The notes under the pieces are model-generated. The model searched no databases, was not told the origin of the DNA, and saw nothing but the letters and a program-made list of their open reading frames with translations. The translations under genes were made by a program, and so were the position numbers. From Acidimicrobiia bacterium (GTDB lineage: Bacteria; Actinomycetota; Acidimicrobiia; IMCC26256; PALSA-610), in NCBI GenBank assembly GCA_036271555.1, contig DATBAK010000001.1, positions 1 to 64,000 on the forward strand: a DNA stretch of 64,000 bases, in the 5' to 3' direction. Position 1 is the first letter of the stretch. Every line of letters begins with the position of its first letter. Positions 31,520 to 42,523 of this stretch are shown here, piece by piece.

Positions 31520-34233
31520 CGCAAGGTCTCCACGCGCACGTCGGTGACGGGCGCGCTCACGTCGATGAGATCGGCGGCGCCGCGCGCGCCGGGCGTGAAG
31601 TCGAGCCGCGCGACACCCGCAGGGAGCGACGCGTCGACGTGCAGCGCGACGTCGAGGCTGCCGCGCGCCGAGGTGACACGCACGGTCGCGCCGTCGTCGA
31701 CGCCGATACGCGTGAGATCGCTCGCGTTGACGCGCAGTCGGCGCGGCTGCACGAGACCCGCGAGCGGCGGCGACGAGACAACCGTGCGACCGCCTTCGTA
31801 GAGCGTGTGCCCGGTCACGAGGCGCAGAGCGTAGGCGTCGCGCCCGGGAGCGTCCGGGGAACCGAAGCTGCGGTCCCAGACGACCGAACGCGGCGGGGCC
31901 GGTGCGGCGCTGACGGTGTCGGCCGCGGCGGCGGTCTCTTCAGGCGCCTCGGGCGCGGTGCCGGTCTCGGCGGTCGTGTCGTTCAGGTCGGGCGACCCCG
32001 CCGCGCCCGCACGGATCGGCTCCCACGACGCGCCGGAACCGTCCTCGGCGAGGATCGTCAACGCGCCGCCGCGCCACACGATCTCGTCGCGGTGCTCGGC
32101 CACGGGCAGCACCACGCCGTCGCGCGCGCGGCGCAGCACGGCCGCGGTCGCGCCGGCGAACGCGGGGGCGACCCGCGCGATCTCCTCGGTGACCTCGTCG
32201 ATCTGCTCGAGATCGAAGTCGGAGCCGAGCCGCAGCGCGAGCTCACCCGCGATGCGCCAGTCGTCCATCGCGCTGCCGGGCGGCGAGACCTTGCGGCCGA
32301 GCCTCTGCACGCGGCCTTCGAGGTTCGTGACCGTGCCCTGCTTCTCGCCCCACATCGTCGGCGGCAGCACGACGTCGGCCTGCTTCACCGAGTCGGAGAG
32401 GAAGCCGTCGACCGCGATGATCGACGAGACCGCCTCGAGCGCGTCGCGCGCGAGCGTGCGGTCGGGGAAATCGCTCAGCGGGTCGCAACCGAGCAACACG
32501 AGCGCGTGGATCTTGCCCGCCGCGGCGGCCTGCAGGATGCCGGTCGCGTCGAGGCCGCGCGCGTCCGGCACGCCGCCCCACGCCTCGGTGAACGCGGCGC
32601 GGCCGTCGTCGAGCGCGACGCGCCCGGGCAGCACGCCCGGCGCGAGGCCGACTTCGAGCGCGCCGTGCACGTTGCCGCGCCGCAGCGCGGAGAGGAACTT
32701 GACGTTCGGGAGTGCGGCCAGCGCGGCGGCCGCGCGCAACGTCGCGTCGGGCTGCTCCGCGACCGAGCCCCGTCCGAGCACGACGACGACGTCGCCCGCG
32801 CGCTCACGCAGCGTCGTCGCCGCGTTCGCGATCGCATCGTCGCCGCCACCGCCGGCCTTGCCGATCGCGGCGACGAGCCGCTCCGCGACCACGCCGACCT
32901 CGCCCGGAGCCGGCCGCAACGCGATCGTCGTCGGCGTGATCGGCGCGCCGACCACGGTGAGATCGATGACCGGGACCTTCAACTCGATCGCGGCGCGCCG
33001 GAGGCGCAGGTGCAGGACCGGCAGCTCGTCCTTGAGGTCGGGACCGATGAGCACGATCGCGGCGGCGTGGTCGAGATCGGAGATCTCGGCGCGCGGCAGA
33101 CCGAGCACCGCTTCCGCGGGGAGGCCGTCGCCGAGCTGCGCGTCGACGTGATCGGTGCCCAGCACGCCCTTGGCGAGACGCGCCCATACGTAGGCGTCCT
33201 CGTTGCTCCCGTGCGCGCCGCCGAGTACCGCGATCGCGCCCGCGCCGTGCAGCGACTTCGTCTTCTCGAGGATCGCGGCCGCGGCGTCGAGCGCCTCCGG
33301 CCAGGGCTTCTCGACGAAGCCGTTGCCCTCGCGCACGAGCGGCTCGACGACGCGCGACTCGTCGTGCACGTACTCGAACCCGTAGCGGCCCTTGTCGCAC
33401 AGCCAGCCGTGGTTCACCGCGTCCGAGTCGACGCCGAGGAAGCGCACGAGCCGGTCGGTCGACGACTGCAGCGCACCACGGCACTGCACCGCGCACGCAG
33501 TGCACGAGGTCTCGACGGTCGCGAGGTCCCAGGGTCGCGCGCGGAAGCGGTACGGCTTCGCGGTGAGCGCGCCCACCGGGCAGATCTGCACGACGTTGCC
33601 GGAGAAGTACGACGCGAACGGGTGGTCGGGGAAGTTGAGGACTTCCGTGCGGTCACCGCGGTCGACGAACGTGATCAGCGGGTCGCCCGCGATCTCGTCG
33701 GCGAAGCGCGTGCAGCGCGCGCACTGGATGCAGCGCTCGCGGTCGAGCATGACGATGTCGCTGATCGGGATCGGCTTCTCGAAGTGCCGCTTCTCCTCGG
33801 TGAAGCGCGACTCGCCGGGCCCGAACGACAGCGTCTGGTCCTGGAGCGGGCACTCGCCGCCCCGGTCGCACACCGGGCAGTCGAGCGGGTGGTTCACGAG
33901 CAGGAACTCGAGCACGCCGTCCTGGATCTTGTGCACCGGGTCGGTCTGCGTGCGGCACACCATCCCGTCGTTGACGGTCGTCGTGCACGCGGGCGGGAAG
34001 CCGCGCACGCCTTCGACCTCGACGAGACACATACGGCACATGCCGACGGGCTTCATGCGCTCGTGCCAGCAGAAGCGCGGGATGTAGACGCCGTTGTCCT
34101 GCGCGACCTTGATGAGGAGGTCGCCCTTCTTCGCCCGCACCTCGCGACCGTCGATCGAGACCGTGACGTCGTCGGTGCTCGCCGGTTGCGGCGTCTTCGG
34201 CGTCGGGTTCGGGTTCGGTTGGGTGACGGTCAT
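31516..34233 (-). CDS. nuoG: NADH-quinone oxidoreductase subunit G (14-subunit complex)
   Basis: 905 residues. The N-terminal ferredoxin domain has the 2Fe-2S ligands Cys 55, 66, 69 and 83 (N1b). [18 protein letters not shown] holds the His/Cys ligands of N5, and [10 protein letters not shown] plus a later Cys in VQICPVGA hold N4. A molybdopterin-oxidoreductase-like domain follows and begins with C-x2-C-x3-C-x27-C, the ligand pattern of the extra cluster N7 known from E. coli and Thermus. ATG 34233 has GGGAG upstream. The subunit is the electron wire of the NADH module. Confidence 0.95.
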   Translation of the reverse strand: MTVTQPNPNPTPKTPQPASTDDVTVSIDGREVRAKKGDLLIKVAQDNGVYIPRFCWHERMKPVGMCRMCLVEVEGVRGFPPACTTTVNDGMVCRTQTDPVHKIQDGVLEFLLVNHPLDCPVCDRGGECPLQDQTLSFGPGESRFTEEKRHFEKPIPISDIVMLDRERCIQCARCTRFADEIAGDPLITFVDRGDRTEVLNFPDHPFASYFSGNVVQICPVGALTAKPYRFRARPWDLATVETSCTACAVQCRGALQSSTDRLVRFLGVDSDAVNHGWLCDKGRYGFEYVHDESRVVEPLVREGNGFVEKPWPEALDAAAAILEKTKSLHGAGAIAVLGGAHGSNEDAYVWARLAKGVLGTDHVDAQLGDGLPAEAVLGLPRAEISDLDHAAAIVLIGPDLKDELPVLHLRLRRAAIELKVPVIDLTVVGAPITPTTIALRPAPGEVGVVAERLVAAIGKAGGGGDDAIANAATTLRERAGDVVVVLGRGSVAEQPDATLRAAAALAALPNVKFLSALRRGNVHGALEVGLAPGVLPGRVALDDGRAAFTEAWGGVPDARGLDATGILQAAAAGKIHALVLLGCDPLSDFPDRTLARDALEAVSSIIAVDGFLSDSVKQADVVLPPTMWGEKQGTVTNLEGRVQRLGRKVSPPGSAMDDWRIAGELALRLGSDFDLEQIDEVTEEIARVAPAFAGATAAVLRRARDGVVLPVAEHRDEIVWRGGALTILAEDGSGASWEPIRAGAAGSPDLNDTTAETGTAPEAPEETAAAADTVSAAPAPPRSVVWDRSFGSPDAPGRDAYALRLVTGHTLYEGGRTVVSSPPLAGLVQPRRLRVNASDLTRIGVDDGATVRVTSARGSLDVALHVDASLPAGVARLDFTPGARGAADLIDVSAPVTDVRVETLR

Positions 34234-34252
34234 GCCGGCGCTCCCGCGGTGC

Positions 34253-35616
<1,364 letters not shown>

Positions 35617-35620
<4 letters not shown>

Positions 35621-36105
35621 CGCGTACTTCCCGAAATGGTGCGCGCGGCGCGGCGGCCGGCCTTGTAATCCTCGATCACGGCCTCGGCGCCCTCGGGCGT
35701 CATCCCTTCGTGGAACTCGTAGTTCACCTGCATCGCGGGCGCACCACCGCACGCCGCGAGGCACTCGACTTCCTCGACGTACACGTCGTCGTCCTCCGCG
35801 TAGCGGCGGTCGAGGTGGTCGAGCACCGCGGGGCCACCGGTCACGAGGCAGGTGACGTTGGTGCACACCGACACGAGCAGCGAACCGGACGGGCGGCGCT
35901 TGAACATCGTGTAGAAGGAGCACGTGCCCTGCACCTCGGCCGGCGACACGCCGACGAGGTCTGCGATCTCTTCCATCGCCTCGCGCGTGAGCCAGCCGTC
36001 CTGATCCTGCGCGAGGTGCGCGAGCGGCAGGATCGCCGACTTCGGGCGCGGGTAGCGCGCCACGATCTCCCGCGCGCGGGTGAGGTTCGCGTCGGAGAAC
36101 GCCAT
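35617..36105 (-). CDS. nuoE: NADH-quinone oxidoreductase subunit E (14-subunit complex)
   Basis: 162 residues with a thioredoxin-like C-terminal domain. The 2Fe-2S cluster N1a ligands are Cys 81 and 86 (CTNVTC) and Cys 115 and 119 (CLAAC). GVSPAEVQGTCSFYTMF is the family-typical helical region. ATG 36105 is two bases after the nuoD stop. It completes the NADH-oxidising module with NuoF and NuoG. Confidence 0.95.
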
Positions 36106-36107
36106 CG

Positions 36108-37502
36108 CTAGCGGTCGACCTCCCCCATGATCGGATCGATGCTCGACACGATCGCGACCGCGTCGGCGACGAGGCTGTCGTGCACCATCGGTCCCATCGA
36201 CTGGAGGTTGTAGAAGGACGGACCGCGGATGTGCATGCGCACCGGCTTCGACGATCCGTCGCTCACCATGTAGCAACCGATCTCACCGCGCGGCGACTCG
36301 ATCGCGGTGTACGTCTCGCCCGCCGGCACCTTGAAGCCCTCGGTGAAGAGCTTGAAGTGGTGGATCAGCGCTTCCATCGACTCGTCGATGCGGGCGCGCG
36401 GCGGTGGGGTCACCTTGCGATCCTGCACGCGGTAGTCGCCACCGGGCATCTTCGCGACGCACTGGCGCACGATCTTCACCGACTCGAGGATCTCGTAGAG
36501 ACGGATGCGGTACCGGTCGAAGACGTCGCCGTTGTCGGTGTAGATCACGTCGAAGTCGACGTCCTCGTAGGCGAGGTACGGCTGGTTCTTGCGCAGGTCC
36601 CACGCGAAACCGGTCGAGCGCAGGATGGGTCCGGTGATCGAGAGCTCGAGGCACTGCTCGGTCGTGATGCAACCGATGCCGACGGTGCGTTCCTGCCAGA
36701 TCGGGTTCTGCGTGAGCAGCGCGTCGTAGTCGGCGACACCTTCCTCGACGACGTCCATCACGCCGAGCACGCGTTCGCGCCAGCCGTCGGGCAGGTCGGC
36801 CGCGACACCACCCGGTCGGATGTAGTTGTGGTTCATCCGCAGGCCGGTGATCGTCTCGAGCAGGCGCAGCACCTCTTCGCGCTCGCGCCACCCGTAGAGC
36901 ATCATCGAGACCGCGCCGATGTCCATGCCGTTCGTCGCCTGGAACAGCAGGTGCGACGAGATGCGGTTGAGCTCGACGAGCATCATGCGCATCCACGTCG
37001 CGCGCTCGGGCACTCCGATGTCGAGCAGTCGTTCGACGGCCGTCGAGTACACGAGCTCGTTCGACAACGGCGACGCGTAGTCCATGCGCGTCACGTTCGT
37101 CGCGCCCTGCACGTACGTCAGCTCCTCACCGGTCTTCTCCATGCCGGTGTGCAGGTAGCCGATGACGGCCTTGGCGCGGACGAGCTCTTCGGAGTCGAGC
37201 TCCATCATGATGCGCAGCACACCGTGCGTCGACGGGTGCTGCGGGCCCATGTTGATGACCATCGTGTCGCCGAGCTCGTCGGTCGGCCACAGACCGCCGG
37301 TGAGGACGATCTCCTTCGCGCGCGTGCGCAGCTCCTGCGCACCCTCCGCGGTCTGGCGCTCGAGGCGCGCCTCGTCGGCGGGGACGTGGTGGAACGGATG
37401 GTCGAGCGCGGCGTCGGCCGAACCGACGCGTTCCGCGACCGCGTCGTCGCTCGGGTCACCCGTGTTCGGATCCGTCACCTCGGTCAGATTCTCGTTACTC
37501 AT
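36108..37502 (-). CDS. nuoD: NADH-quinone oxidoreductase subunit D (14-subunit complex)
   Basis: 464 residues, about 65 longer than the NuoD of operon 1 because of an acidic, unstructured N-terminal region (residues 1-70). The quinone-site loop INMGPQHPSTHGVLRIMMELDSE and GYLHTGMEKTGEELTYVQGATNVTRMDY are diagnostic. The ATG at 37502 overlaps the stop of a 29-codon linker frame (ATGA). The C-terminus ends in the usual IDPIMGEVDR. Confidence 0.95.
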   Translation of the reverse strand: MSNENLTEVTDPNTGDPSDDAVAERVGSADAALDHPFHHVPADEARLERQTAEGAQELRTRAKEIVLTGGLWPTDELGDTMVINMGPQHPSTHGVLRIMMELDSEELVRAKAVIGYLHTGMEKTGEELTYVQGATNVTRMDYASPLSNELVYSTAVERLLDIGVPERATWMRMMLVELNRISSHLLFQATNGMDIGAVSMMLYGWREREEVLRLLETITGLRMNHNYIRPGGVAADLPDGWRERVLGVMDVVEEGVADYDALLTQNPIWQERTVGIGCITTEQCLELSITGPILRSTGFAWDLRKNQPYLAYEDVDFDVIYTDNGDVFDRYRIRLYEILESVKIVRQCVAKMPGGDYRVQDRKVTPPPRARIDESMEALIHHFKLFTEGFKVPAGETYTAIESPRGEIGCYMVSDGSSKPVRMHIRGPSFYNLQSMGPMVHDSLVADAVAIVSSIDPIMGEVDR

Positions 37503-37588
37503 GCGGCTCCGACCTTCGGCGCTCGATCCAGAGATCCACGCCGGATTCGTTCGGGAGCCGCGCCTGCGGTCTGCGCCTGACTGCTCAT
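37499..37588 (-). CDS. 29-codon linker reading frame between nuoC and nuoD (family-1 copy B)
   Basis: ATG 37588 overlaps the nuoC stop (ATGA) and the TGA at 37499-37501 overlaps the nuoD start (ATGA). The peptide begins MSSQAQTAGAAPERIRRG and ends DRAPKVGAA. Its DNA is related to copies at the nuoF end and between mshA and the YbjN gene. No domain is recognised. It is probably a translational-coupling linker derived from a dispersed element; whether a peptide accumulates is unknown. Confidence 0.5.
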   Translation of the reverse strand: MSSQAQTAGAAPERIRRGSLDRAPKVGAA

Positions 37589-38160
37589 CGCGGCCTCGGA
37601 TCGCCCTTGAAGGTGACCGGGACGCGCGCCGACGGATCGTCCTTGCGCAGCGGGTGCCCGTTCCAGTCGTCGGGCATGAGGATGCGCGTGAGGTCGGGGT
37701 GGCCGTCGAAGCGGATGCCGAGCAGGTCGTAGGTCTCGCGCTCGGGGAAGTTGGTCCCCGGGTAGACGCCCGTGAGCGACGGCACCGTCGGGTCGTCCCC
37801 GGGCACCTCGCAGATCAACCGGATACGGCGGTTGCGCGCGTGCGAGAGGAAGTTGGCGACGACCTCGAAGCGCTCGGGCGTCACGCCCGCGGGGCAGTGG
37901 CGCACGCCGTCGACGAGGTGGTCGACCGCCGTCACGTCGACGCACATCGTGAACTGCTCGTGATCGCGCAGGTACGCGGCGGCCTCGCCGAGTTGCGAGC
38001 GATCGAGGTAGACGACGTTCTGCCCGTGGGACTCGAAGTGCACCGAGCCTTCGAAGCGCTCGCAGAGCGCGGCCGCGACCTCGTCTGCGGGCGGCGTGGC
38101 GGCGACGGCCTCGGCCGCGCCGCCCTCGTGATCTGGTTCACGAACTTCGTCGTCGGCCAT
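37585..38160 (-). CDS. nuoC: NADH-quinone oxidoreductase subunit C (14-subunit complex)
   Basis: 191 residues. YPGTNFPERETYDLLGIRFDGHPDLTRILMPDDWNGHPLRKDDP is the strongly conserved NuoC C-terminal block (read here in two parts: the ERETYD motif and the HPLRKD motif). An acidic N-terminal stretch of 25 residues is outside the domain. The ATG is 24 bases after nuoB; the stop overlaps the 29-codon linker frame. Confidence 0.95.
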   Translation of the reverse strand: MADDEVREPDHEGGAAEAVAATPPADEVAAALCERFEGSVHFESHGQNVVYLDRSQLGEAAAYLRDHEQFTMCVDVTAVDHLVDGVRHCPAGVTPERFEVVANFLSHARNRRIRLICEVPGDDPTVPSLTGVYPGTNFPERETYDLLGIRFDGHPDLTRILMPDDWNGHPLRKDDPSARVPVTFKGDPRPR

Positions 38161-38184
38161 CGGGCAGCGTCTCGGCTGGTGGAC

Positions 38185-38712
38185 TCAGGTGCTCGCGGGC
38201 TCGAGCGCGACGCCGGCCCCACCGTGCGGGGTGGCGGCGCGCCGCCGGAGCAGCTCGCCGGTGCGGATCATGTCGTGCAGGGTCAGGATCCCGTGCATGA
38301 GCGTCTCGGGACCGGGCGGGCAACCGGGCACGTAGACGTCGACGGGCACGATCTGGTCGACGCCCTGCACGATCGCGTAGTTGTTGAACATCCCGCCGCT
38401 GCTCGCGCAGACCCCCATCGAGATCACCCACTTGGGGTCGACCATCTGGTCGTAGACCTGTCGCAGCACGGGCGCCATCTTGTTGCTCACGCGCCCGGCC
38501 ACGATCATGAGGTCGGCCTGGCGCGGGCTCGCGCGGAAGACCTCCATGCCGTAACGCGCGAGGTCGTAGTGCGCGGCCCCGGTCGCCATCATCTCCAGCG
38601 CGCAGCACGCAAGCCCGAACGTCGCGGGGAACACGGAGTTGCGGCGCGCCCAGCGCACCAGATCCTCGAGCTGCCCGGTGACGACGTTGTGCGGAATCTG
38701 CTCGAGTCCCAT
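38185..38712 (-). CDS. nuoB: NADH-quinone oxidoreductase subunit B (14-subunit complex)
   Basis: 175 residues. The N2 ligands are Cys 36 and 37 ([10 protein letters not shown]), Cys 102 ([14 protein letters not shown]) and Cys 131 (VPGCPPGPE). The form [11 protein letters not shown] is the common one and differs from [12 protein letters not shown] of the other operon, evidence that the two complexes belong to separate subfamilies. It lies four bases after nuoA. Confidence 0.95.
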   Translation of the reverse strand: MGLEQIPHNVVTGQLEDLVRWARRNSVFPATFGLACCALEMMATGAAHYDLARYGMEVFRASPRQADLMIVAGRVSNKMAPVLRQVYDQMVDPKWVISMGVCASSGGMFNNYAIVQGVDQIVPVDVYVPGCPPGPETLMHGILTLHDMIRTGELLRRRAATPHGGAGVALEPAST

Positions 38713-38716
38713 CGGC

Positions 38717-39187
38717 TCAGGCCGCTTCGTGCTCGGCCGCGGCGGCGTCGACCGCGCGTGCCGCCGCGGGATCGAAGACCGCGCTCGACACGCGGCGCAC
38801 CGGCCCGATGCCGGACGCGAGCCGGCGCTGCACCGGACCCCACGCGAGCGCGCCGACCGACAGCAGGTACGCGAACGGGATGAGCAAACCGAAGACGAAC
38901 GCGCCCATCGCCACGAGTCCGAACAGGCCGAGCTGTCGGAAGACGACGGCGAAGGGATAGAGGAACACGATCTCGACGTCGAGCACGATGAACGCCATCG
39001 CGACCAGATAGAACTTCACCGGGAAGCGCTCGGCCGGCTCGACCTCGGGGACGATGCCGCACTCGTAGGGCGCCTGCTTCGCCGAGTTCGGCGACTGTGG
39101 CGCGAGCAGACCCGATGCGACGAACGACAGACCGGCGAAGGCGATCACGAGCCCGATCATCAGCAGGATCGGCAGGTAGTCGTTCAC
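38717..39187 (-). CDS. nuoA: NADH-quinone oxidoreductase subunit A (14-subunit complex)
   Basis: 156 residues. Three membrane helices, the loop [42 protein letters not shown] with the conserved Cys and DxE pair (YECG, DVE), and an extra hydrophilic Ala-rich C-terminal tail of about 35 residues. The GTG start at 39187 has no Shine-Dalgarno, and a -10-like TAGCCT lies seven bases ahead, so the transcript may be leaderless. First gene of nuo operon 2. Confidence 0.93.
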   Translation of the reverse strand: MNDYLPILLMIGLVIAFAGLSFVASGLLAPQSPNSAKQAPYECGIVPEVEPAERFPVKFYLVAMAFIVLDVEIVFLYPFAVVFRQLGLFGLVAMGAFVFGLLIPFAYLLSVGALAWGPVQRRLASGIGPVRRVSSAVFDPAAARAVDAAAAEHEAA

Positions 39188-39194
39188 GTTTCGG

Positions 39195-39200
39195 AGGCTA
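39195..39200 (-). promoter_or_regulatory. Candidate -10 box (TAGCCT) of nuo operon 2, leaderless
   Basis: TAGCCT on the minus strand ends seven bases before the nuoA GTG, which would place the start of transcription on the start codon. No clear -35 is seen. The absence of a ribosome-binding site agrees with a leaderless message, which is common in actinobacteria. Confidence 0.35.
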
Positions 39201-39253
39201 GTGCCTCGACCGAATCACGGGCAGATTGCCGCCGGCCATCGTTCCCGCGACAG

Positions 39254-39332
39254 CCCGCGAGCGGAGCGAGCGGGGCGACCTCGGCCATTCCCGTCCCGCG
39301 TCGTGGCGCGGCGAGCGGAGCGAGCGCGACCG
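39254..39332 (-). repeat. Two REP-like elements after the reductase gene stop
   Basis: Starting one base after the stop at 39333, the minus strand reads GGTCGCGCTCGCTCCGCTCG (39310-39330). A second related block lies at 39257-39280, with TCCCGTCCCGCG-type sequence between. The same composite occurs after hemA (51383-51503). Confidence 0.65.
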
Positions 39333-40571
39333 TCAAGACAGCGCGACGAGCCGCTCGACGACCTTGTAGGCGGCCTCGGCGGGGCCGAGCTCGTCGGGCC
39401 GGAGCAGGTTCGCCATGATCCGCAGCACCCACTCCATGAGCGTGCGGCTCTGCATGCCGACCCGGGTGAGCTCGCGCATCACGGCGGGGTTGCCGATCGC
39501 GGCGACGAACACGCGCGCCACCTTGAAGTAGAGGCCGTACATCTCCTGCACCCGCTCCGTGTACGTCTGGAGCGCCAGCCCGTCGTCGGTCGCGAGCGCG
39601 AGGTCGACCGCCTCGGCCGCGATCCGGCCGGTCTCGTACGCGATCGAGATGCCCTCGCCGTTGAACGGGTTCACGCTGCCGGCGGCGTCGCCGGCGACGA
39701 CGAAGTTGGGACCGACCGCGGGGTGCACCGACGTGCCGGTCGGGAGCTTGCCGCCGGTCGGCGGGCCGCACGCGGTGTCGGGGCCGATCCCCCACCGGGC
39801 CGGCGCGGTGTCGCAGAACGCCTCCATCAGACGGGAGGTGTTCACGTCCTTCCAGCCCTTGAAGGTCGACAGCAGCCCGACCCCGACGTTCACCGTGCCG
39901 TCGCCAACCGGGAAGATCCACCCATACCCCGGCAAATGGTTCCCGTCCCGATCACGGAGGTCGAGATGGCTCTCGATCCAGGGCTCGTCATGGTACGGAC
40001 TGGTGAAATAGCCGCGAATCGCCATGCCGAGCGGGTAGCTGCGATCGCGCGCGGTGCCCAGGGCGCGGCCGAAGCGGGAGTTGGCGCCGTCGGCGACCAC
40101 CACGTAGTCGGCCCGGACGGTCTCGGTGGTGCCGGTCTCGGCCCGGCGGACCACCGCACCGTCGAGCACGCCATCCGACAGGGCGGGCGCGATCGCCTCG
40201 GTCGCCGGCCAGAGCGTCGCCCCGGCCTTCACCGCGGCCTCGGCGACCATCTGGTCGAGCTCGCGGCGGCGCACGACGTAGCCGTAGGGCGGGAAATCGG
40301 GGTGGTCGGGCCATTCGAGCTCGAGCGTGATCCCGTGTGCGATCGAGCGCAGGCCGCCGAAGCGCTGGAACTCGGAGAGGGGCTCGGCGAGACCCATGTC
40401 GTGGAGTTGGCGCACCGCGCGTGGCGTGAGCCCGTCGCCGCAGGTCTTCTCGCGCGGGAAGCGCTTCTTCTCGACGACGAGCACGCGCCGCCCGCGCTCC
40501 GCGAGCCAGTACGCGGCCGACGCGCCGCACGGTCCCGCGCCCACGACGAGTGCGTCATACCGATCTGTCAT
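39333..40571 (-). CDS. Geranylgeranyl reductase family flavoprotein (menaquinone reductase-like)
   Basis: 412 residues. The N-terminal YDALVVGAGPCGASAAYWLAERG is the FAD-binding GxGxxG fold, TCGDGLTPRAVRQL follows as in geranylgeranyl reductases, and VVAGDAAGSVNPFNGEGISIAYETG is the second FAD motif (GD). Actinobacterial relatives such as MenJ reduce one isoprene double bond of menaquinone; archaeal ones reduce lipid chains. The position directly upstream of nuo operon 2 and next to the quinol:cytochrome c cluster favours a menaquinone substrate, by inference. Confidence 0.85.
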   Translation of the reverse strand: MTDRYDALVVGAGPCGASAAYWLAERGRRVLVVEKKRFPREKTCGDGLTPRAVRQLHDMGLAEPLSEFQRFGGLRSIAHGITLELEWPDHPDFPPYGYVVRRRELDQMVAEAAVKAGATLWPATEAIAPALSDGVLDGAVVRRAETGTTETVRADYVVVADGANSRFGRALGTARDRSYPLGMAIRGYFTSPYHDEPWIESHLDLRDRDGNHLPGYGWIFPVGDGTVNVGVGLLSTFKGWKDVNTSRLMEAFCDTAPARWGIGPDTACGPPTGGKLPTGTSVHPAVGPNFVVAGDAAGSVNPFNGEGISIAYETGRIAAEAVDLALATDDGLALQTYTERVQEMYGLYFKVARVFVAAIGNPAVMRELTRVGMQSRTLMEWVLRIMANLLRPDELGPAEAAYKVVERLVALS

Positions 40572-40589
40572 TCAGGCGTCCGAGAGTTC

Positions 40590-40603
40590 GTGCATTTGTG
40601 CAC
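40590..40603. promoter_or_regulatory. Inverted repeat GTGCATTTGTGCAC between divergent units
   Basis: GTGCA (40590-40594) and TGCAC (40599-40603) flank a 4-base centre. It lies 19 bases ahead of the reductase ATG on one side and 167 bases before the cytochrome cluster on the other. A regulator site is possible; no family is recognised. The rest of 40604-40770 shows only a weak TAGCGT -10-like hexamer at 40719-40724. Confidence 0.3.
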
Positions 40604-40770
40604 CTGAGGTCCGCGATTGCGTCACGCGCCATGCTCCCATGCCCGCGACGGATCGCGCCCACGGAAGCGCGACGATCGGCACGTAGGCGCTGGTCCAACA
40701 ATGTGCCCATGCCTCATCTAGCGTGGTAGCAATCCGCACTACGGACAGAGGAGATCGGGGAGCGTTTCGA

Positions 40771-41283
40771 ATGCTCGCGGCACACATTCCCAACCCTCTT
40801 CCGAAGAGCGTCCTGACGTTCAATCTGTCGTGGACGCACGCGGCGGGTCGCCTCATCTGGGCCACCGTGCTGCTGCTCATCGGCATCGGGATCGTGCTGT
40901 ACCTCGCGCGCCGGCCGAAGTCCCCCGAACCGCCGACGTGGGCTCAGTGCATGGTCGGCGCGCTCGGCGTCTTCACGCTGATGCTCGTCGCCTACGGCAC
41001 CGTGCCGCACGAGTGGATCGTCTTCGCCAACTCGTACCTCAAGTGGGGCACGGCGAAGTACGTCATGACGCGCAACCACATCCTGCACTTCGACATCAAC
41101 CTGCAGGCCGTGAACGACGCCGTCGCCGCGGGCATCTACGGCGTGATGCTCGGCCTCAACATCTTCCTCATCGCGATCTGGCAGAAGCGCCCGGTGCGCG
41201 TGCCGGAAGCGAGCGACGAGACAGAAGCGCGTCAGCCCGCCGGCACGTCCGCGTACAACCGACCCGTCACGTCGAAGGTCTGA
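40771..41283 (+). CDS. Small membrane protein heading the cytochrome b/c cluster
   Basis: 170 residues with three hydrophobic helices (IWATVLLLIGIGIVLYLA, then GALGVFTLMLVAYG, then GIYGVMLGLNIFLIAI) and soluble loops containing TAKYVMTRNHILHFDIN. I do not recognise the family. It is the first gene of the eight-gene unit with the b6/subunit IV complex and ends five bases before the ferredoxin, so it is probably a subunit or assembly factor of that complex. I chose ATG 40771, with GGGGAG upstream, over a GTG start 48 bases 5'. The internal His residues could bind a cofactor, but this is speculation. Confidence 0.7.
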   Translation: MLAAHIPNPLPKSVLTFNLSWTHAAGRLIWATVLLLIGIGIVLYLARRPKSPEPPTWAQCMVGALGVFTLMLVAYGTVPHEWIVFANSYLKWGTAKYVMTRNHILHFDINLQAVNDAVAAGIYGVMLGLNIFLIAIWQKRPVRVPEASDETEARQPAGTSAYNRPVTSKV

Positions 41284-41287
41284 CGCG

Positions 41288-41701
41288 ATGCCGCGCAACG
41301 ACGCCAACCCCCCGATGCCGGAGTTCGCGGCCGACTACGTGCTGCAAGAGGTCGACCCGACCTGGCTCACGTCCGCGGTGAAGCCGAAGCAGTTCCTGCA
41401 CATCGACCAGGCCGAGTGCATCCTCTGCGAGGGCTGCGTCGACATCTGCCCGTGGAAGTGCATCCACATGCTCTCGGTCAACGCGATCGACGAGTCGGTG
41501 AACGCCGACCGTCCCGGCGACGATCCGAAGGACCATGTGTTCTTCGTCGTCGACGAGGACGTGTGCACGCGCTGCGCGCTGTGCGTCGACCGCTGCCCCA
41601 CCGGCGTCATCATCCTCGGCAAGGTCACGAACGACTGGGCCGAGGGCGATCCGAACGTCCGCACCAACCGGCACGGCTACGCCTACGGCGTGCGTTTCTA
41701 G
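41288..41701 (+). CDS. Two-cluster (4Fe-4S) ferredoxin of the cytochrome b/c cluster
   Basis: 137 residues with two complete 4Fe-4S motifs, CILCEGCVDICPWKC and CTRCALCVDRCPTG, about 45 residues apart; a short hydrophilic linker separates them. There is no membrane helix. It sits between a membrane protein and cytochrome b6, five bases after the former, so it is likely a peripheral electron-transfer subunit of the complex or its link to a low-potential donor. The role is inferred from position. Confidence 0.85.
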   Translation: MPRNDANPPMPEFAADYVLQEVDPTWLTSAVKPKQFLHIDQAECILCEGCVDICPWKCIHMLSVNAIDESVNADRPGDDPKDHVFFVVDEDVCTRCALCVDRCPTGVIILGKVTNDWAEGDPNVRTNRHGYAYGVRF

Positions 41702-41710
41702 GAGACATCG

Positions 41711-42508
41711 TTGGCCAACGGCAACGGTACGAACGGCAACGGGCACGGCGGGCTGAACGTCGGCGCGAAGGTCGCCGAGGTCGGCGACAAGGTCCAGAGC
41801 TCGCAGGCGTGGAACTCGATCTTCCGACCGGGCTCGATCTACCGCAAGGGCTACACCGACAGCCCCCGGAACCGCTCCTACGTGATCATGAACAACGTGC
41901 TGTTCCACCTTCACCCGGTGAAGGTGAAGCGGCACGCGGTGAAGGTCTCCTACACGCTGTGCCTCGGCGGACTCTCGTTCTTCCTGTTCATCCTGCTCAC
42001 GGTCACCGGCATCTTCTTGATGTTCTTCTACCGGCCGACCGCGACGGACGCGTGGAACACGGTGCAGAACCTCGAGACCGCGGTCACCTTCGGCTCACTC
42101 GTGCGCAACATGCATCGCTGGGCCGCGCACCTCATGGTGCTCACGGTCTTCCTGCACATGAGTCGCGTCTTCTACCACGGCGCGTACAAGGCGCCGCGTG
42201 AGTTCAACTGGGTGATCGGCGTCATCCTGCTGACGCTCACCCTGCTGCTCTCGTTCACCGGCTACCTGCTGCCGTGGGACCAGCTCGCACTCTGGGCCGT
42301 CACCGTCGGCACGAACATGATGGGCTACACCCCGGTGTTCGGCAGCCAGGTCCGGTTCGTGCTGCTGGGTTCGAAGGAGATCGGCAACGACACGTTGCTG
42401 CGGTGGTACGTACTCCACGTGCTGATGTTGCCGTTCGTCATCGTCATCTTCATGGCCGTCCACTTCTGGCGCGTCCGTAAGGACGGCGGCATCTCCGGTC
42501 CGCTGTAG
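41711..42508 (+). CDS. Cytochrome b6-type N-terminal half of cytochrome b
   Basis: 265 residues. Helices carry haem b ligands in MHRWAAHLMVLTVFLHMSR (two His 14 apart) and in RWYVLHVLMLPFVIVIFMAVHF (two His 15 apart). The end RVRKDGGISGPL equals the C-terminus of b6 proteins, so cytochrome b is split after four helices. Cys 84 in TLCLGGLSFF aligns with the Cys that covalently binds the extra haem c of b6 and Bacillus QcrB. The start is TTG 41711, with GGAG nine bases upstream. It oxidises quinol with the subunit IV-like protein and the Rieske protein. Confidence 0.93.
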   Translation: MANGNGTNGNGHGGLNVGAKVAEVGDKVQSSQAWNSIFRPGSIYRKGYTDSPRNRSYVIMNNVLFHLHPVKVKRHAVKVSYTLCLGGLSFFLFILLTVTGIFLMFFYRPTATDAWNTVQNLETAVTFGSLVRNMHRWAAHLMVLTVFLHMSRVFYHGAYKAPREFNWVIGVILLTLTLLLSFTGYLLPWDQLALWAVTVGTNMMGYTPVFGSQVRFVLLGSKEIGNDTLLRWYVLHVLMLPFVIVIFMAVHFWRVRKDGGISGPL

Positions 42509-42523
42509 GCCGCAAGGAGCACC

